Of a stretch of DNA of 64,000 nt, positions 1 through 11,845 are shown piece after piece. Numbering within the stretch: the first letter of the stretch is position 1; the number at the start of each line of letters is the position of its first letter. Both the position numbers and the translations under genes were made by a program. Source of the DNA: Bemisia tabaci (Eukaryota; Arthropoda; Insecta; Hemiptera; Aleyrodidae); the NCBI RefSeq assembly GCF_918797505.1, contig NC_092797.1, forward strand, positions 21,527,372 to 21,591,371. The letters run 5' to 3'. A model generated the notes under the pieces. It was not told the origin of the DNA and made no database searches. It was given only the letters and a program-made list of their open reading frames with translations.

Positions 1-683
1 ATGATTTCATAGCTTTGGTTTGCTTGAAAGCTCATGAGCCGTAAAACGACTACAGGTGCCGAAATGTCAAGAACTTACAAATTTGCATATATTGAAAGAA
101 AAATAAGAGACTAGATGTAAGCAGCAATATTTTTGAGTTAGCCGGCAAGAACACGACCTTGGATCAATGAGAACAATACTTACACCAATAAGAGAAGATA
201 CTTGTATCGAAAAAAACTTCGCTTGCATCAAGCAGGAACCTGCATGAATTGAGCGATATAATTCTTGATTGAGGAGGAAATTATCTTGACAGCAAATTCA
301 ATGATATTTCTGGTTACGTCCAAGCCTCTTCTCCTTCTAAAGTAGATGGTGGGACATTGTGAGGATGTATTTCAGCCCAAAGCATACAAAATGAGTTGTT
401 TTTAAATGGGGGTGTATCGACGTTCAGGTTGAAAATATTCTGGTTTGAGAAAATAAGATATTTCGAATTGAATCAAATGTTTCTTCTCTTCGACCCTCCT
501 TTCAAGTTATCATCGATCAAAATCCATCTGGAAGATGATGAATATGATAAATGATGAATAGACAAAGAAGCGATGAATGATAAGCAGTTGGAAAATGAGG
601 TGACGGTACCAAAACTAAAATAAAAACGGCAGACGTCTGGGTCTGATCATGCGTGCGGAATAGTGATGATTTGTCATACTTAC
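1..683 (-). other. Formin intron (5' part), nothing recognised
   Basis: Minus-strand intron that starts with donor GTAAGT at 683-678 and runs off the window. I see no repeat family from elsewhere in the window and no exon. I looked for the next FMNL segment (W-V-x-E-F-L) and did not find it. Confidence 0.7.
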
Positions 684-763
684 TCGATATGGTTCGTACG
701 GAGGGATATCTCCAGATCGCGCAGCACTTGGGTCGAGGTGGCATCGCTCACCATTTTCCGCTT
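684..763 (-). CDS. Frl: Formin FMNL/Frl, internal exon (FH3)
   Basis: An 80-nt exon (26 codons plus 2 nt) encoding [12 protein letters not shown] followed by [15 protein letters not shown]. It matches the near-invariant FMNL motif [17 protein letters not shown](G/E)W. It starts at phase 0 directly after the SRSSR end of the 13.9-kb exon and leaves two bases (GA) of a codon that the next exon should complete as Glu before a Trp. The acceptor is TTGTTGCAG/AAG and the donor GA/GTAAGT on the minus strand. The next exon, expected to begin with a Glu-completing G and then W(V)xEFL, lies outside the window. A family C transposon lies only 19 bp upstream (in transcript sense) of the acceptor, so any branch point more than about 20 nt away would be in transposon sequence. 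Confidence 0.93.
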
Positions 764-782
764 CTGCAACAAGCAACGAAAA

Positions 783-1027
783 CCCGGTTTAAAAACAACG
801 TATGTGCCATCAGTTTCCCTATGCACATAAGTGTTTTTCCATAAGAGCCAGAATTTATAGCTCCGAATTGCAAAATGCAGTCCAATTGGACTACATATTG
901 CAATTAGGAACATAAATTTCGGCCCGGTTTAAAAACAACGTATGTGCCATTAGTTTCCCTGTGCACATAACTGTTTTTTCAGATGAGTTAGAATTTATAG
1001 CTCCAAATTGACAAAATGCAGTTCAAT
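783..1027. mobile_element. Family C MITE, head-to-tail dimer
   Basis: Two copies share one junction: a 5'-truncated copy (783-886) and a full copy (885-1027). Both contain the core GGTTTAAAAACAACGTATGT and the ends ATTGGACTACA...GTCCAAT. The junction reads TCCAATTGGAC, so the terminal bases are shared. The truncated end abuts the formin exon acceptor region. Confidence 0.85.
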
Positions 1028-2198
1028 TCTTAGCTGTCTAGGAACGTGACTCCATTCCAAGGTTGCAAAATCAATTTAAACGATTTAATTTTTCACAGGA
1101 GTATGCCTGTGCGATTGTTGTCCAAAATTTTTCCGATTTTTGCATGAGATCAGAGGAAAAATCAGTGAGATTTTCAGTCAGAAATAACCAAGATTTTCAA
1201 GGTAAGGATGATTTGCGAGGGGAAATTCGGCAACATAGAAATTTAGTTACGTTTTTTTGTAAGAGAAACGATGAATTGCGGCTTAAACTGAAACTTGGAC
1301 GGGGTTGGCGCCACGGCAGCGCGCCGGCGCGACTTCTCGGTGCCGCCAATTCCGTCAAGAATTTTCGCGCGAGCACTTTCATCTTCTTAAGTAAATACTT
1401 CACGAACTGAGTTCATAGCATACTTCTCCACACATCCAAACTCGGTAATGCTAATCGTGAGTGACAGGGGATAAAAATTAGAGATAAAAATTGACTTTTT
1501 GCAATACTATTTCTGGTTCCCTTTTGAACCAAAATGTGTTAGCAATTTCCCTTTGCAGATAGATGTTTCTATGAATGAGCTAGAAATATGTATCCCAATT
1601 GGGAAATGAAATCCAAAAAAATATAAAAACTAACATACGGGTAAAAATAGTAAAAAAGGATACAAAGTCCACGAGCAAAGTTCAAAGTTTCAAGAGTAAT
1701 ACATTTTCTTGACTTTTCGATAAAATTCCTAACAGCTGATACCAGGGACTCCTGATTTTTCACAATGGTTTTAAAAAAAAGGGGAGACAAAAGAGAACAA
1801 CGACCCGGAATATAATATGCCAAAATTTCCCAAAGTTTCCTAGCTTTAACCGGAAAAATTCTCGAAAATTTACGCCAGGATTCACTGTTTCTTCCAGGTA
1901 TTTTTCTGATTTTGCCAGGGAGATTCGCCTAACTGATCTAGTGCCAAAAATTCTAAATATTCTTAATAAACCAGAAAAAAGTGAATCCACGATACCATAA
2001 TTAGACAATCATACAATTCCCAGACCACGGTAAAAATTCGATAACATGCCCCTAACTTTCCCGGTTCCCTCAGTTTCCCTGAAATCTGCAACAATGCGAC
2101 GTTAACACCGCCATCCCGCACGATTCGAATCCGATCGGATTCGACTAAAGGGCACCGGCACCCTCACGTTGTGTCGATGATTATCCTGGAGACCATCT

Positions 2199-2740
2199 CT
2201 GCCGTGCTAGGGAAGAACGCCGTATCAACATTCAAGGGTTGCCAAATTTCCTTCGATAAAATGTTCATTTTGAGGAGAGCTGTGGATATTTTTCCTTAAA
2301 ATTTTCAGGAACTTACACGGTGAAAATCGAGGAACACATTGAGATCTAGTAGTCTCAGACTACATTCAAAACAGGTGAGATTGTATCGATATAGATTGGT
2401 TCAAAACATAAACACAGCCTCAAAAGTCAATTTAGAAATCGGAGGGAACGGGTCTTTTGTAACAGATGTTTCATTCTTTTGGGTACCAAATGCCAATGCA
2501 AAGTGAAATTGTTAGAAATTTTCTCATTTTCAGCTTTTCCAACTTAAATCCTGATAGTTTGGTTTGAGGTTATGTTCTATTGTTTTGAACCAAACGATAC
2601 ATCGAACCATTATCGAATACGGTCTATTATCCGAAAAATTGGAGGAAAAATATTCATAAGTTTACAGGAAATTCGTGTTTTATCGATCGAAATTTGGCAA
2701 CGCCTGAAGGTTCATACGGCGTTTTTCCTTAGCACGGCAG
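2199..2740. mobile_element. Family A element with internal insertion
   Basis: Left end CTGCCGTGCTAGGGAAGAAC, right end GTTTTTCCTTAGCACGGCAG. It is flanked by the 4-bp duplication ATCT (2195-2198 and 2741-2744). At 542 bp it is about twice the usual 250 bp. The extra 300 bp (about 2330-2625) contains its own imperfect inverted repeat around TGGTTCAAAACA, probably a second small element. Confidence 0.85.
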
Positions 2741-3088
2741 ATCTCCGCTCCATCGGCAGCTTCCTGGGTTCGTTCCCCGCTGATCTGGGTCCTCTGATTC
2801 CTTAAAATCGGGCGCGCCGTGTACGGGTCCCGTTCCGTCCCCCGTCCGGCTGTCTGATCCTGATTCCTGATCGCCCTGACTTTCTCTGGCGCGCTGCTCG
2901 GGCTACCCCCTCCACGTCCACCGCGCTCCAACATTTCCACCCCCCATTCCTGAATAAAATATTCCGTCCGGCGCGGTGGTGCGGGTGGATCGGTATTGGT
3001 GGCACGTTCCATCCTACTGTCTGTGCGTTCGCTGCCAGATTTGGCTGCTCCATCCTCCATGAAGAGGCTCATCCACTATGATGGAGCA

Positions 3089-3483
3089 CACTGAAAAAAA
3101 ATCTCGGTGTATTTACTAAGAAGAGGGTAAAGTTACAAAGAATTCAGGGTTCTATTTGATCCCAGTTTTTTCTTGGTAAAATTACCATTTAAGGAATTGG
3201 TAATTTTACAGAGAAATCTCGGTAATTTTACTGGACCCCGGTAAAAACGCCAATATTTTTTATCGACTGTAGTAGAATTACCGAGATAAAATGGCAAAGT
3301 TACCGGGTATTGATTACCAATGAAAGTGGTGTTCTTACCTGAAAAAAAACCAGTAAAAATACCGGTTTTTAGGTAAGCTTACCAGTCTGTTTTGGTAAAA
3401 TTACCAATAATTGGTAAAAAAAAGTGAGATGGTAAAGGTACCAACGGACCTTGGTAAAAACGCCGAGATTTTTTTTTTCAGTG
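3089..3483. mobile_element. Family D element, full length
   Basis: 395 bp between CACTGAAAAAAAATCTCGG and its complement CCGAGATTTTTTTTTTCAGTG. The body is dominated by short GGTAAAATTACC-like inverted motifs, giving extensive self-complementarity. No coding capacity. Confidence 0.88.
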
Positions 3484-5015
3484 CACTCTACCGTGGTACC
3501 CAGGAGAGCAACAACGCCCGAATTTTAAAAGAAAATGTTTCCTTCAAAATTCAACTAATCTTAACCCGTAAGGTAAAATTTGAAGAATAACGCGTAACGC
3601 ATAGCGCCTGAGGCTCGAAGCGCTTCGGAGGGTTGCACCGCGATACCGCGAAGCAGTCGGGTGAAGGCAGATAAAGCATACGTGCTCTGCTATCTTGACT
3701 GAAAAATGAAATAAATAAGGCCCTTCTTTTGATTGAGAGTGAAGTTCGTCGATTTTTAATAATTCAAACGATTTTTAAGAGTCGCTTGGGCGATTATTGA
3801 CAATTTTGCGAAGAACGGAAGATTACTTCGATAGAAATTTTCGCCTGGACGCAATGACGACCGTTTTCTAAAAGCCCTCGATTGGCACTTTTTGTCCTTT
3901 TTGGTAAAAGAAGGGACAGGGTAACAAATAAAGCATTGGAACACGACAACAGAATTTCACCTGGAGCAAGTTGGACATTTAAAATTTCCAATTTCACTTC
4001 AGTTAAAATATAAACTTAAATTTCTCTGTAAGAAAAACAAAACAAAAAGCAATATTGCTGTTGAACTATAATTTCAATGTTCATTAATATGAAATAATTT
4101 GCTCAGTAAGCTGAATTTTTCTTAAGACAGGTTTACGTATGCAACTCGGCTGTGCTTTCCAGCCTTTTTGCAATTCATGGCTGCAGTCGTCTGAGCACTG
4201 ACTTAATGCACACACAAACAGTCCATAAAATTAAGTCCAGATGAAATTTTCCAGTTGAACGACGTGTTTATACTCAATCTTCGAATGCATTTTACAACTT
4301 CAGAGAAACCAAATCAGATTCCTGAACGGGAACAAGAGAAAATATGGCATTAAAAAACCGAGTCGCTATCTTCAGCGACTGGAAGTGGTTGAGCTACATT
4401 ACTCATTATTCTATAAAAAATTCAACTTCTCGCACTTTTTTACGACAATACTACTACCACAAGACGTTTGCTGGCGTTGCGGTAGGTCATTCTAAGATTT
4501 TTTGGCAAAATTTCGGGTGCCTAAATCAATCTGAAGGTAGAGACAATATCAATACATTGAAATCGGTCAAAGATCGGAAACAGTACTTCAAAACTTCTTT
4601 TTTTTTAAATTTTTTAAAGACCACATATTAATGATTGGTCTTTGAACTAACAATTTGATTAAAATAAAAAAGAAAAAATAATTCTCATAATGGCACAAAA
4701 TCTAGGATGGATCGATTTGGTGACGACATACGGAACTATAGAAGTGAAAAATCCGCCTTAAACAACGACCCTGCAACCGGCTGATCCAAGTATCTAACGG
4801 CGTTTCTGCCTAACAAGGACCCGTTGAGGATCGGATAAGAAGGGGATCCGCTCAATCATCATTCCTCTGATGTAAAAGCACAACTCCATTTCCACTCGAG
4901 TAAAGAAAAGCCTGTAGTTAAATGGACAATAGAGGTCGTGTCAAAGTAGAGTTACGTCCTTGCATCAGAGGAACGACGTAATGAGGAGCCATCAATATCT
5001 GACAAACGTTTGGTT
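3484..5015. other. Intronic stretch without recognised elements
   Basis: AT-rich DNA. A frame of 95 codons at 4344-4631 has no domain I recognise and ends in low-complexity Phe/Leu, so I treat it as chance. Confidence 0.6.
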
Positions 5016-5146
5016 TAATTGGGGGTATTTCTGTCGAACGGAACTAAGTGCATTAAGACATGAGCCCTGAGACCCATGAGCATATATGCACGACAGGGCT
5101 CACGTCATAATGCACGTAGTTCCGTTCGGCAGAAATACGTCCAATT
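5016..5146. mobile_element. Q2 fold-back element
   Basis: Two arms of about 54 bp (GTATTTCTGTCGAACGGAAC ... and its complement GTTCCGTTCGGCAGAAATAC) flank a loop of about 20 bp. The 12-mer AATTGGGGGTAT occurs at 5017-5028 and again at 5143-5154, so a target duplication may overlap the arm. The terminal motif GGACGTATTTCT is shared with Q1. Confidence 0.75.
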
Positions 5147-5819
5147 GGGGGTATCTTGGTCCGACATGGCAGCTCCGAGAATGGGAGGGCCGGCGTGGGC
5201 GTTGGCGGGAGATGAAGAGGGTGCGGGCATGAGGGAAAGAAAACAAAAATCAAGTGTTTGTCTGATCCGAAACTTGCGGGTGGGAAAGGATGAAAGGATG
5301 GACACGCCACGGGCACGGATGAGCCAGCACAACCACCGCTCCCTGAGACAACAAGACTGTCTCCCGGCATTGAAAAATTACGCCCGTGGTGCCCGGTTTT
5401 TTGTGTTCTTCGTGGAGCGTGTTAGTCGGCAGATGTGACAATATTGACGAGTGTAAAATTTCAATTTCTGGACGAAGAATTGGTATAACGAGGGAGCTCC
5501 GCGGCCCAACCCCCGGAGATTTGTGTCGCTGTCAGCCAAATGAGAACTATCGAGAAAATTTGTATACACATACAGTGTAGCAAAAAAACTGAAGGCACGA
5601 TGGCAATAGACGCACTTATTAGTGGTGACGTTATGGAACGACACTGTCGTCTCGATAGCTCGAAAGTCGGAACGTACCCCGACGAACAAACATAACCTCC
5701 AAAATGAACAATTGACGCAAGATGCTAAAACTGGCCTGAAACCGAACACTTAATCCATGGGACTTTAAAATTATGAAAGCTAGTCATTTACCAAAACGTT
5801 TGAGATAACATTCACAATA

Positions 5820-5966
5820 ATTGGACTACATTTTGCAATTTGGAACTATGAATTCTAGCCCGGTTTAAAAACAACGTATGTGCCATTAGTTTCCCTATGC
5901 ACATAAGTGTTTTTCCAGAAGAGCCACAATTTATAGTTCCAAATTGCAAAATGCATGCAGTCCAAT
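5820..5966. mobile_element. Family C MITE, complete
   Basis: About 147 bp with terminal inverted repeats of about 30 bp (ATTGGACTACATTTTGCAAT and its complement). It carries the conserved central GTTTAAAAACAACGTATGTG. No coding capacity. The target duplication is not clear. Confidence 0.85.
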
Positions 5967-6160
5967 TGATTGTGTAATAAGCTCGTAAAATCACACATGG
6001 TCATCAAGCGAATCCCCCCACCCTCCTACCTATATCTCGCATAGTCCTTCATGTTCGTTTGTTGGGGCACGTTTCGACTTTCGAGATAATGAAATTATAT
6101 CGAGATTTTACGTCACACTAAATGTGTCTATACTAGTGAGAGGAGAATTATAATTACTGG

Positions 6161-6542
6161 CAAGCCTGCCACATCCCACCTCGGGCCTTAGTACCAATTT
6201 TAAGATCCGGGCCCCATGACTGCCACCAACCCCCCCCCCCCCCCCCCCCCCCCGGTCCCCTTACCACCAGAAAAATACTTTGTAATATCTTACACTTAAG
6301 AGCACACAGTTGCAAAAATATCATTCTCTACTAAAAATCTTAAACACATAGATGGAAACCTGCAAAGCAGTAAAAATAATTCTACAGTGCCGCGCGTGTT
6401 TTAGAAAATTTATTCACCTTTTACGAAATTTTTCACTTTTCCTTACGAGACAAGGGTTACATGTGAATTTAAAATAGTGTGTCATGGGCGGCACGGGCCC
6501 CGGTACCATAGACCCAGTATCCCCACCCTTGTGGCGGGCCTG
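6161..6542. mobile_element. Element BB, hAT-like, with poly-C tract
   Basis: 382 bp with imperfect terminal repeats CAAGCCTGCCACA and the complement of TGTGGCGGGCCTG. It is flanked by an 8-bp duplication differing at one site (ATTACTGG 6153-6160, ATTATTGG 6543-6550). It contains a run of 24 C at 6230-6253. Confidence 0.75.
6230..6253 (+). repeat. Poly-C tract (24)
   Basis: Uninterrupted C homopolymer inside element BB. Length is likely unstable or prone to sequencing error. Confidence 0.9.
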
Positions 6543-7472
6543 ATTATTGGACTACGATTTCCGACGAGGAACTGATATTTTAAGCGCTCGTCATACCTAA
6601 ATGAATGATCAAAATCAAAATTAATTTGAATTCAAAGAGGATTTTACTTTTAGAATTGATTTCATCATTTTCCATTACCCCCTTCGGAATTGAAATCATT
6701 CAGAAATAGCGTATATTACTTCCTCTAGGCTCCTCAAAAAACCAAGAAAAAACATGACAAAAAGTTAAAAATCACGCGATATAAAGTTACAGAAACGCCT
6801 TTCTGAAAGATAAACTCGGCATTTGAATGGTGCACAGAGCGTATAACGATAGAAGAATATTCGAAGTTGGGTTCGAACTCAACATGCGACTATTTAAACT
6901 CTGCGGTAGGCCGGGTTGCATACGCTCAATTTTGCGGGCGAAATCTAAGCTCTGCTCGGGGCTTCAGCAAGATACTTGCAATCCGATGGGGAATTTAAAT
7001 AAAATTTACGAATTAGATGATTGATTAAGACTCACTACCGCACTTTACACTTCCCCTAATTTAAATAAAGCCCATTCAGCGTGAAGGAAGATAATTTTTT
7101 TTCAAATACAGAAGCAGATGTCTGTTAAACGATAGTTTTCCCTGGAAGTTGATTTAATTTGGAATAGGTCTGCTACGGCAATTTTACAAACGCTCTGGTA
7201 AGGATCGTAGATAAAGATTTAGGACATCAACTTCAGCATTTATATATACCACGACTATCTCCCTCCGATCATCCATCCTGTAAGCTCTGATGATCCAAAA
7301 GTAATTACCAAAATTTTAAAGCTCTTTAAGCGAGTAAAAAAAGTTTAAGGTAAATTCTTGGTCTCCGACGTAAATAGCTAGCCTGGCTGCTGATCGTCGA
7401 AATAAATTAACTGACCATTCATTTCCGCGAAAGAAGGGCCAGTTTATGAACTTAAACAAATTTGAGTGCCTG

Positions 7473-7768
7473 CAGGATGTCTACTAAAAAAGGCTGACCA
7501 AAAATCAGTACTTTTATAGTACTTTTTCAATACTTTCCCAAGAAATTCAGTACCTCCCCAACAGGAAAATTCAGTGCTTTTTCAATACCTCCAATTGACG
7601 AAATTCGGAAAATTTGAATTTCCCGCTCAAATTGTGATAAATATGACAACAAAAATTAAAAAATTCTGGACCTTCTTGCATAGTTCCGCACTTTTTCAGC
7701 ACATTCGGACCCCCCGTTAAAAATCAGTACTATTTCCGGACTTTCCGAACTTGTAAATAGACACCCTG
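7473..7768. mobile_element. Family K element, complete
   Basis: 296 bp from CAGGATGTCTACTAAAA to TAGACACCCTG. The body has repeated CAGTACTTTT and TTTCCGGAC motifs. The inverted ends are about 11 bp. No clear target duplication. Confidence 0.82.
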
Positions 7769-8340
7769 CCCTGATTTTATGCCGCAAATCCAGTCTGGGA
7801 GTAAGTTATTCTTGGCGAAAATCGAATAGAGGTCCCTGAGGATCGCAAAGGAAGGACATCGTTGCTAATGGGACAACATTTGAGAATGACTCTTGGTATT
7901 GCGTGATCTAACTCGGTCAACTCCTTTTTTATCGGTTCCGTCGATGAAGTAATAAAAGGCGCATGCGCATCAACTCCAGTCGGGGCCGTAAAACAGGTTG
8001 GCCGGTGATAAAAGTAGCTCAAGAGATTACGTGCGAATAAAATCAATGAATGAAAGATGATTTGTCGGCGTGAGGCTCAGAGGTTTGCGTTGGCAAACAC
8101 ATGAAATTGACCACTCGACGAGATGAAAGTTAAAAGGTTACGAGACCGGTTTCCTCATCATTTCAATAATCAGTTAATTTAAATTTCCCTCTTGAGATAA
8201 GACAAAAATCAGTTGGAGTCAGATTGAAAAATAAGAAATTTTGCTGGTTGTGAGAATGAGTTTATAGGTTTGGTAAACATTATAACCGACTCACATGTTC
8301 CAAGAAAATTTCCTAGCTTTTCTGATATTCAAAGCACATG

Positions 8341-8380
8341 ACCCTCCCCCCCACTTTTTTTTGGGGGGGGGGGGGGGAGG
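8341..8380. repeat. C/T and G homopolymer cluster
   Basis: Adjacent runs of C, T and about 15 G. Imperfectly self-complementary; otherwise nothing. Confidence 0.8.
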
Positions 8381-9209
8381 ATTGGCTGTTTAAATTTGAG
8401 AACGCGGAAAATATTAATTTCTAACTGTATGGGTTGATCTTGAAAATTTTCGATGTGACGAAAATACTCTATATCTAGTTTTGATGCAAAAAAGTGCAAG
8501 AATCGCATTTTTACTGTACACAACGTCGAGTAATGCTTCTATTTTGATCTTGTCTATACGAGTTGGAAAATGCACGCGGGATGCAGACGGAGCCATTTTT
8601 TGGCACCAGGGACCCTTTATCAAGTGATTTTGCATCGAATAAAATCAGACGCCTTTCTTAACGATGAAAAACATAGTTTCGTTCTCTGACTCAAAAATCA
8701 AAGCCATGATAGAATATACCGTTGGTTACCGGCCACACCAAGACAGTAATTCCGGCTATGAGAGTCAAAGTTTCCGGTATTTCTAGTTGTGAGGACCGGA
8801 AACTGACAGCTGTGACTGACAAACGAAAATCCTGAGAACTTATCAAGACTCAGCTGTCCGTCTCATAACTCTTGACATTTTATCTCATCAAAAGGCTGGT
8901 TCCACAACTTGCGTGAGTCAAATGTTTATTAATGAAAGGAAGTATTTAACAGCTAGCTCCGAGAACTTGCGTAAACTCACTATCAAACAAAAATACGCTC
9001 GAGTTCGTTCGTCTATTCTTCCAACCGATCACGATAAGATTTTCGATTCTAAGTTGCGTAAATAAGAAGTTGTGACCTCTGAAGGAACAAAAAAGACTCA
9101 TGCATACTTAATTTCAAACTTGTGGTGCTTGATCCAGCCGGAATTCTGGGAAATAGAGGCAAAAAGAGATTCTGTAATACCAATCACAAAAAGAAAAAGA
9201 GAAAAATGT

Positions 9210-9236
<27 letters not shown>
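9210..9236 (+). repeat. Poly-A tract (27)
   Basis: Homopolymer following an A/G-rich run. No adjacent retroposon body was identified. Confidence 0.85.
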
Positions 9237-9242
<6 letters not shown>

Positions 9243-10675
9243 GTCGTATTTACTTTAATAAACTCCCCCAAAACCAGACCTCAAAATATTCAAAGCAACA
9301 TGAATTCTTTGTTGTTTAGGTTCACCGTATGAAGATCATGACTCTACAATGAAACAGTTTTACATTTACTTAACGCTTCCATTTACATTTATGTATACTA
9401 CAGTAAATGGGCAATTTGATATAATTTTTGTCCTAAAATGGATTTTAATTTTATTTTAATTTATTTTTGCTTCACTTTTTTACGGCTAATGATAACAGTT
9501 TCATTTTAATAACACGCTCAGCGAGTAGCTGTAGCGGTATAGTTGAATCCGAGGAAACTTTGGTTTCGAGTAACTGGTAGGATCAAATGTTTCAATTTGG
9601 CGACATGCCTGATTGAAATCTCATATTGTTTCTGAAAGTCAAATATTTTTATTATAACCTATTTGTTCCGCGGCACGCTTTGCTTTCTTATTTTCTCCCC
9701 CGACGGAAATATGACCAGCGAAAGTTATCAGTTACCGCGCAACGCATGGGTGAGCACTGAGCAGATGTCCGAATTTTCGAGGCCTGCGTCGAAATAGTAA
9801 AAAAGCTCGTTGATATGCTACCACCCGCTGAGCAAAGATTATTCAAGGAAAGAAATCAAAGACCTGAATTTCACTTCAATAATTTAAAAAAACTAGGTTA
9901 CGATACTTCGGTTACGTGCGTGTCATCTGCAGTCCCAGGTTTTTGGGGATGCAGGAAATTTCTTCTCATTATTCCGTGACTGGGAAATTGCGAGCTTTGA
10001 AAGTTCGCATTGGATTCCGCCTGACTTCTATGAGATATTCCATGATTTTACTAAAAAAAATCCAAGACTACTTATGCCAAAAGAAGAAGAAAAAAAAAAC
10101 ACTAAATCCATCCCAAATAAGGCATAAGTACTTTCTCGTAACCAATGCCTCGTATCTTTACATTTTTCTGAATTTTTCCAGACATGGATTGGAGAAAAAC
10201 CTCGCCTAGGCAGTACTGCCGCGCTAAGGAAGAACGCCGTATGAACATTCGAGAGTTGCCAAATTTCCCTGGATTAATCATGTATTTTAAAAGAAAGTTG
10301 TGCATATTTTAACTTAAACTTTTCTGGTATTTTAGATCAAATTGCTTGCAAAATTGTCTGAAAAAGTTGAAGCAAAATATTAAAGTAAACGGCGAATTCT
10401 ATACCAAACCAGTCCTAGGGGAGAACTACCATCCATACAAATTTCAGCTCAAAATATTCATTTTCGCTCGAGTTATCGAGTGGACATGATTTGACCTCCC
10501 CCCACTTTCGAGCCCCACCCCTTAAAATCTATTGCCTCAAATTTCAATTTTTTTTTTTTGCAGAATAGTAGTTCTAATGAGTCTCTACTGAATGCAAAAA
10601 AATTGGTCAAAATATCTTTCAACGTAAGAAAGATAAAACTACTCAAAAATCGAAAAATCTTAAAAAGGCGGAAAT

Positions 10676-10702
10676 ACATACATACGTACATACATACACA
10701 TG
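10676..10702 (+). repeat. CATA/GTACATA microsatellite
   Basis: Imperfect tetranucleotide repeat (ACATACATACGTACATACAT). Confidence 0.85.
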
Positions 10703-10748
10703 AATTTGAATGGCATATATTTTCGTGATCTACGACCCGTGATCGGTG

Positions 10749-10825
10749 CTCTCCACAAGGTCTCGGGTCTGGGTCCGACATCATGGGAGAATGCAATAGT
10801 GTATTTTCTTCGGAAAATACACTAA
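10749..10825. repeat. Repeat X with C(TTCG)G hairpin, copy 1
   Basis: About 75 bp shared, in opposite orientation, with 50439-50516 (CATGGGAGAATGCAA and the complement of AGTCCGA...). It ends in an 11-bp perfect stem (10798-10808 with 10813-10823) closed by TTCG between C and G, an unusually stable loop if transcribed. Confidence 0.75.
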
Positions 10826-11095
10826 AAATGTCCTAGTTAATTCGGGTTTTATTGAGGGGAATCTGGCAACGCTTGAAGGTTCATACGGCGTTTTTCCTTT
10901 GCGCGGCAGCATAGCAGCACGAATGAACGAGCAGAGCGGCAAGCGCATTTCAAGAAAAGAGGAGAACCGCAAATTTTAGGCGAGGACAAAGAAAGTAAAA
11001 TTGAACCACGCGAGACGGCGAGAAGAGGTGTAATTAGCACGAACGAAATGCACCAACTCGTTTCCACCTGATTTGCAAAGTAATTACGAGCTACT

Positions 11096-11349
11096 CTGCC
11101 GTGCTAAGGAAAAAACGTCGTATGAGCATTCGTGAGTTGCCAAATTTCCTTCGATAAAATGATTATTTTTGAGGAAAGCTGAGAATATTTTCCTTTGAAA
11201 TTTTCAGGACTTCTAGAAAAAATTGCGAACATAATCATCTGAAAAATTGGAAGAAATTTTCTTGCAAATTTTCTCGAAAATTCTTAGCGCACCAAGGGAA
11301 ATTTGGCAACGTCTGAAGGCTCATACGGCGTTTTTCCTTAGCACGACAG
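11096..11349. mobile_element. Family A MITE, complete (type length)
   Basis: 254 bp with about 60-bp terminal inverted repeats beginning CTGCCGTGCTAAGG and a perfect TACT duplication on both sides (11092-11095, 11350-11353). The interior is AT-rich and has no open frame of interest. This copy defines the canonical length. Confidence 0.92.
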
Positions 11350-11690
11350 TACTCAGGACCGTTGTAGACAGATTTCGGGAGGCCGATCCCGGTTTCCAGA
11401 CCATCATTACGGGCGATGACGATTGTTTTCCCCGTTTTCTTTCCGACTTTTCCACTCCGATGATCTGGCAATCGATCACACCTCACCGACAGGACCGCGC
11501 GGCTCGCTATATTCTGAAACCGCGCAAGTGCAGGCGTCTCACGAACCGCGGACTCGGCCGTTCGCGGGATTTCTACGGCTCAGGCGGGGCGATGACGGTT
11601 ACGTCGTCTCAGAACGGAAAACTTCAATTATTCGAGAGCGACCGCTGCTGGAAAACAACGGCTCTTACTTTCGGTTCGAGCGATGATCGG

Positions 11691-11845
11691 CGGTGCGGCG
11701 AAGCGTGAATAATCTGCTGTCGATATTTCACCATTTGAAGATATGGTGAAGAATCGATCATTAAGACAAATCTTGATTATCGACTCTTTTCAATAGATTT
11801 CAATGATAGATCGATCGATTCATCGCAAATCACGACACGCTACTG
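11691..11845. mobile_element. Family B MITE, diverged
   Basis: Contains AGAATCGATCATTAAG and ATCGATCGATTCATCGCAAA. The ends are degenerate (CGGTGCGGCG, GCTACTG). Flanks ATGATCGG and GTGATCGA agree at 6 of 8 positions. Confidence 0.75.

Larger units (their letters stand above)
7769..10215. other. Intronic stretch without recognised elements
   Basis: About 2.4 kb of AT-rich sequence. I see only a C/T/G homopolymer cluster at 8341-8380 and a 27-A run at 9210-9236. No match to the window's repeat families and no credible coding frame. Confidence 0.6.
10216..10909. mobile_element. Family A element split by about 430 bp
   Basis: The left half (10216 to about 10387) has CTGCCGCGCTAAGGAAGAAC; the right half (about 10828-10909) ends CTTTGCGCGGCAG. 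The intervening DNA includes a CATA/GTACATA microsatellite and the X hairpin repeat. Flanking tetranucleotides (AGTA, CATA) do not match well, so the halves could be two separate remnants. Confidence 0.6.

Noticed and set aside
6820..6900. Possible tRNA: GGGTTCGAACTC resembles a B-box
   Set aside because: No convincing A-box, acceptor or anticodon stem at the right spacing.
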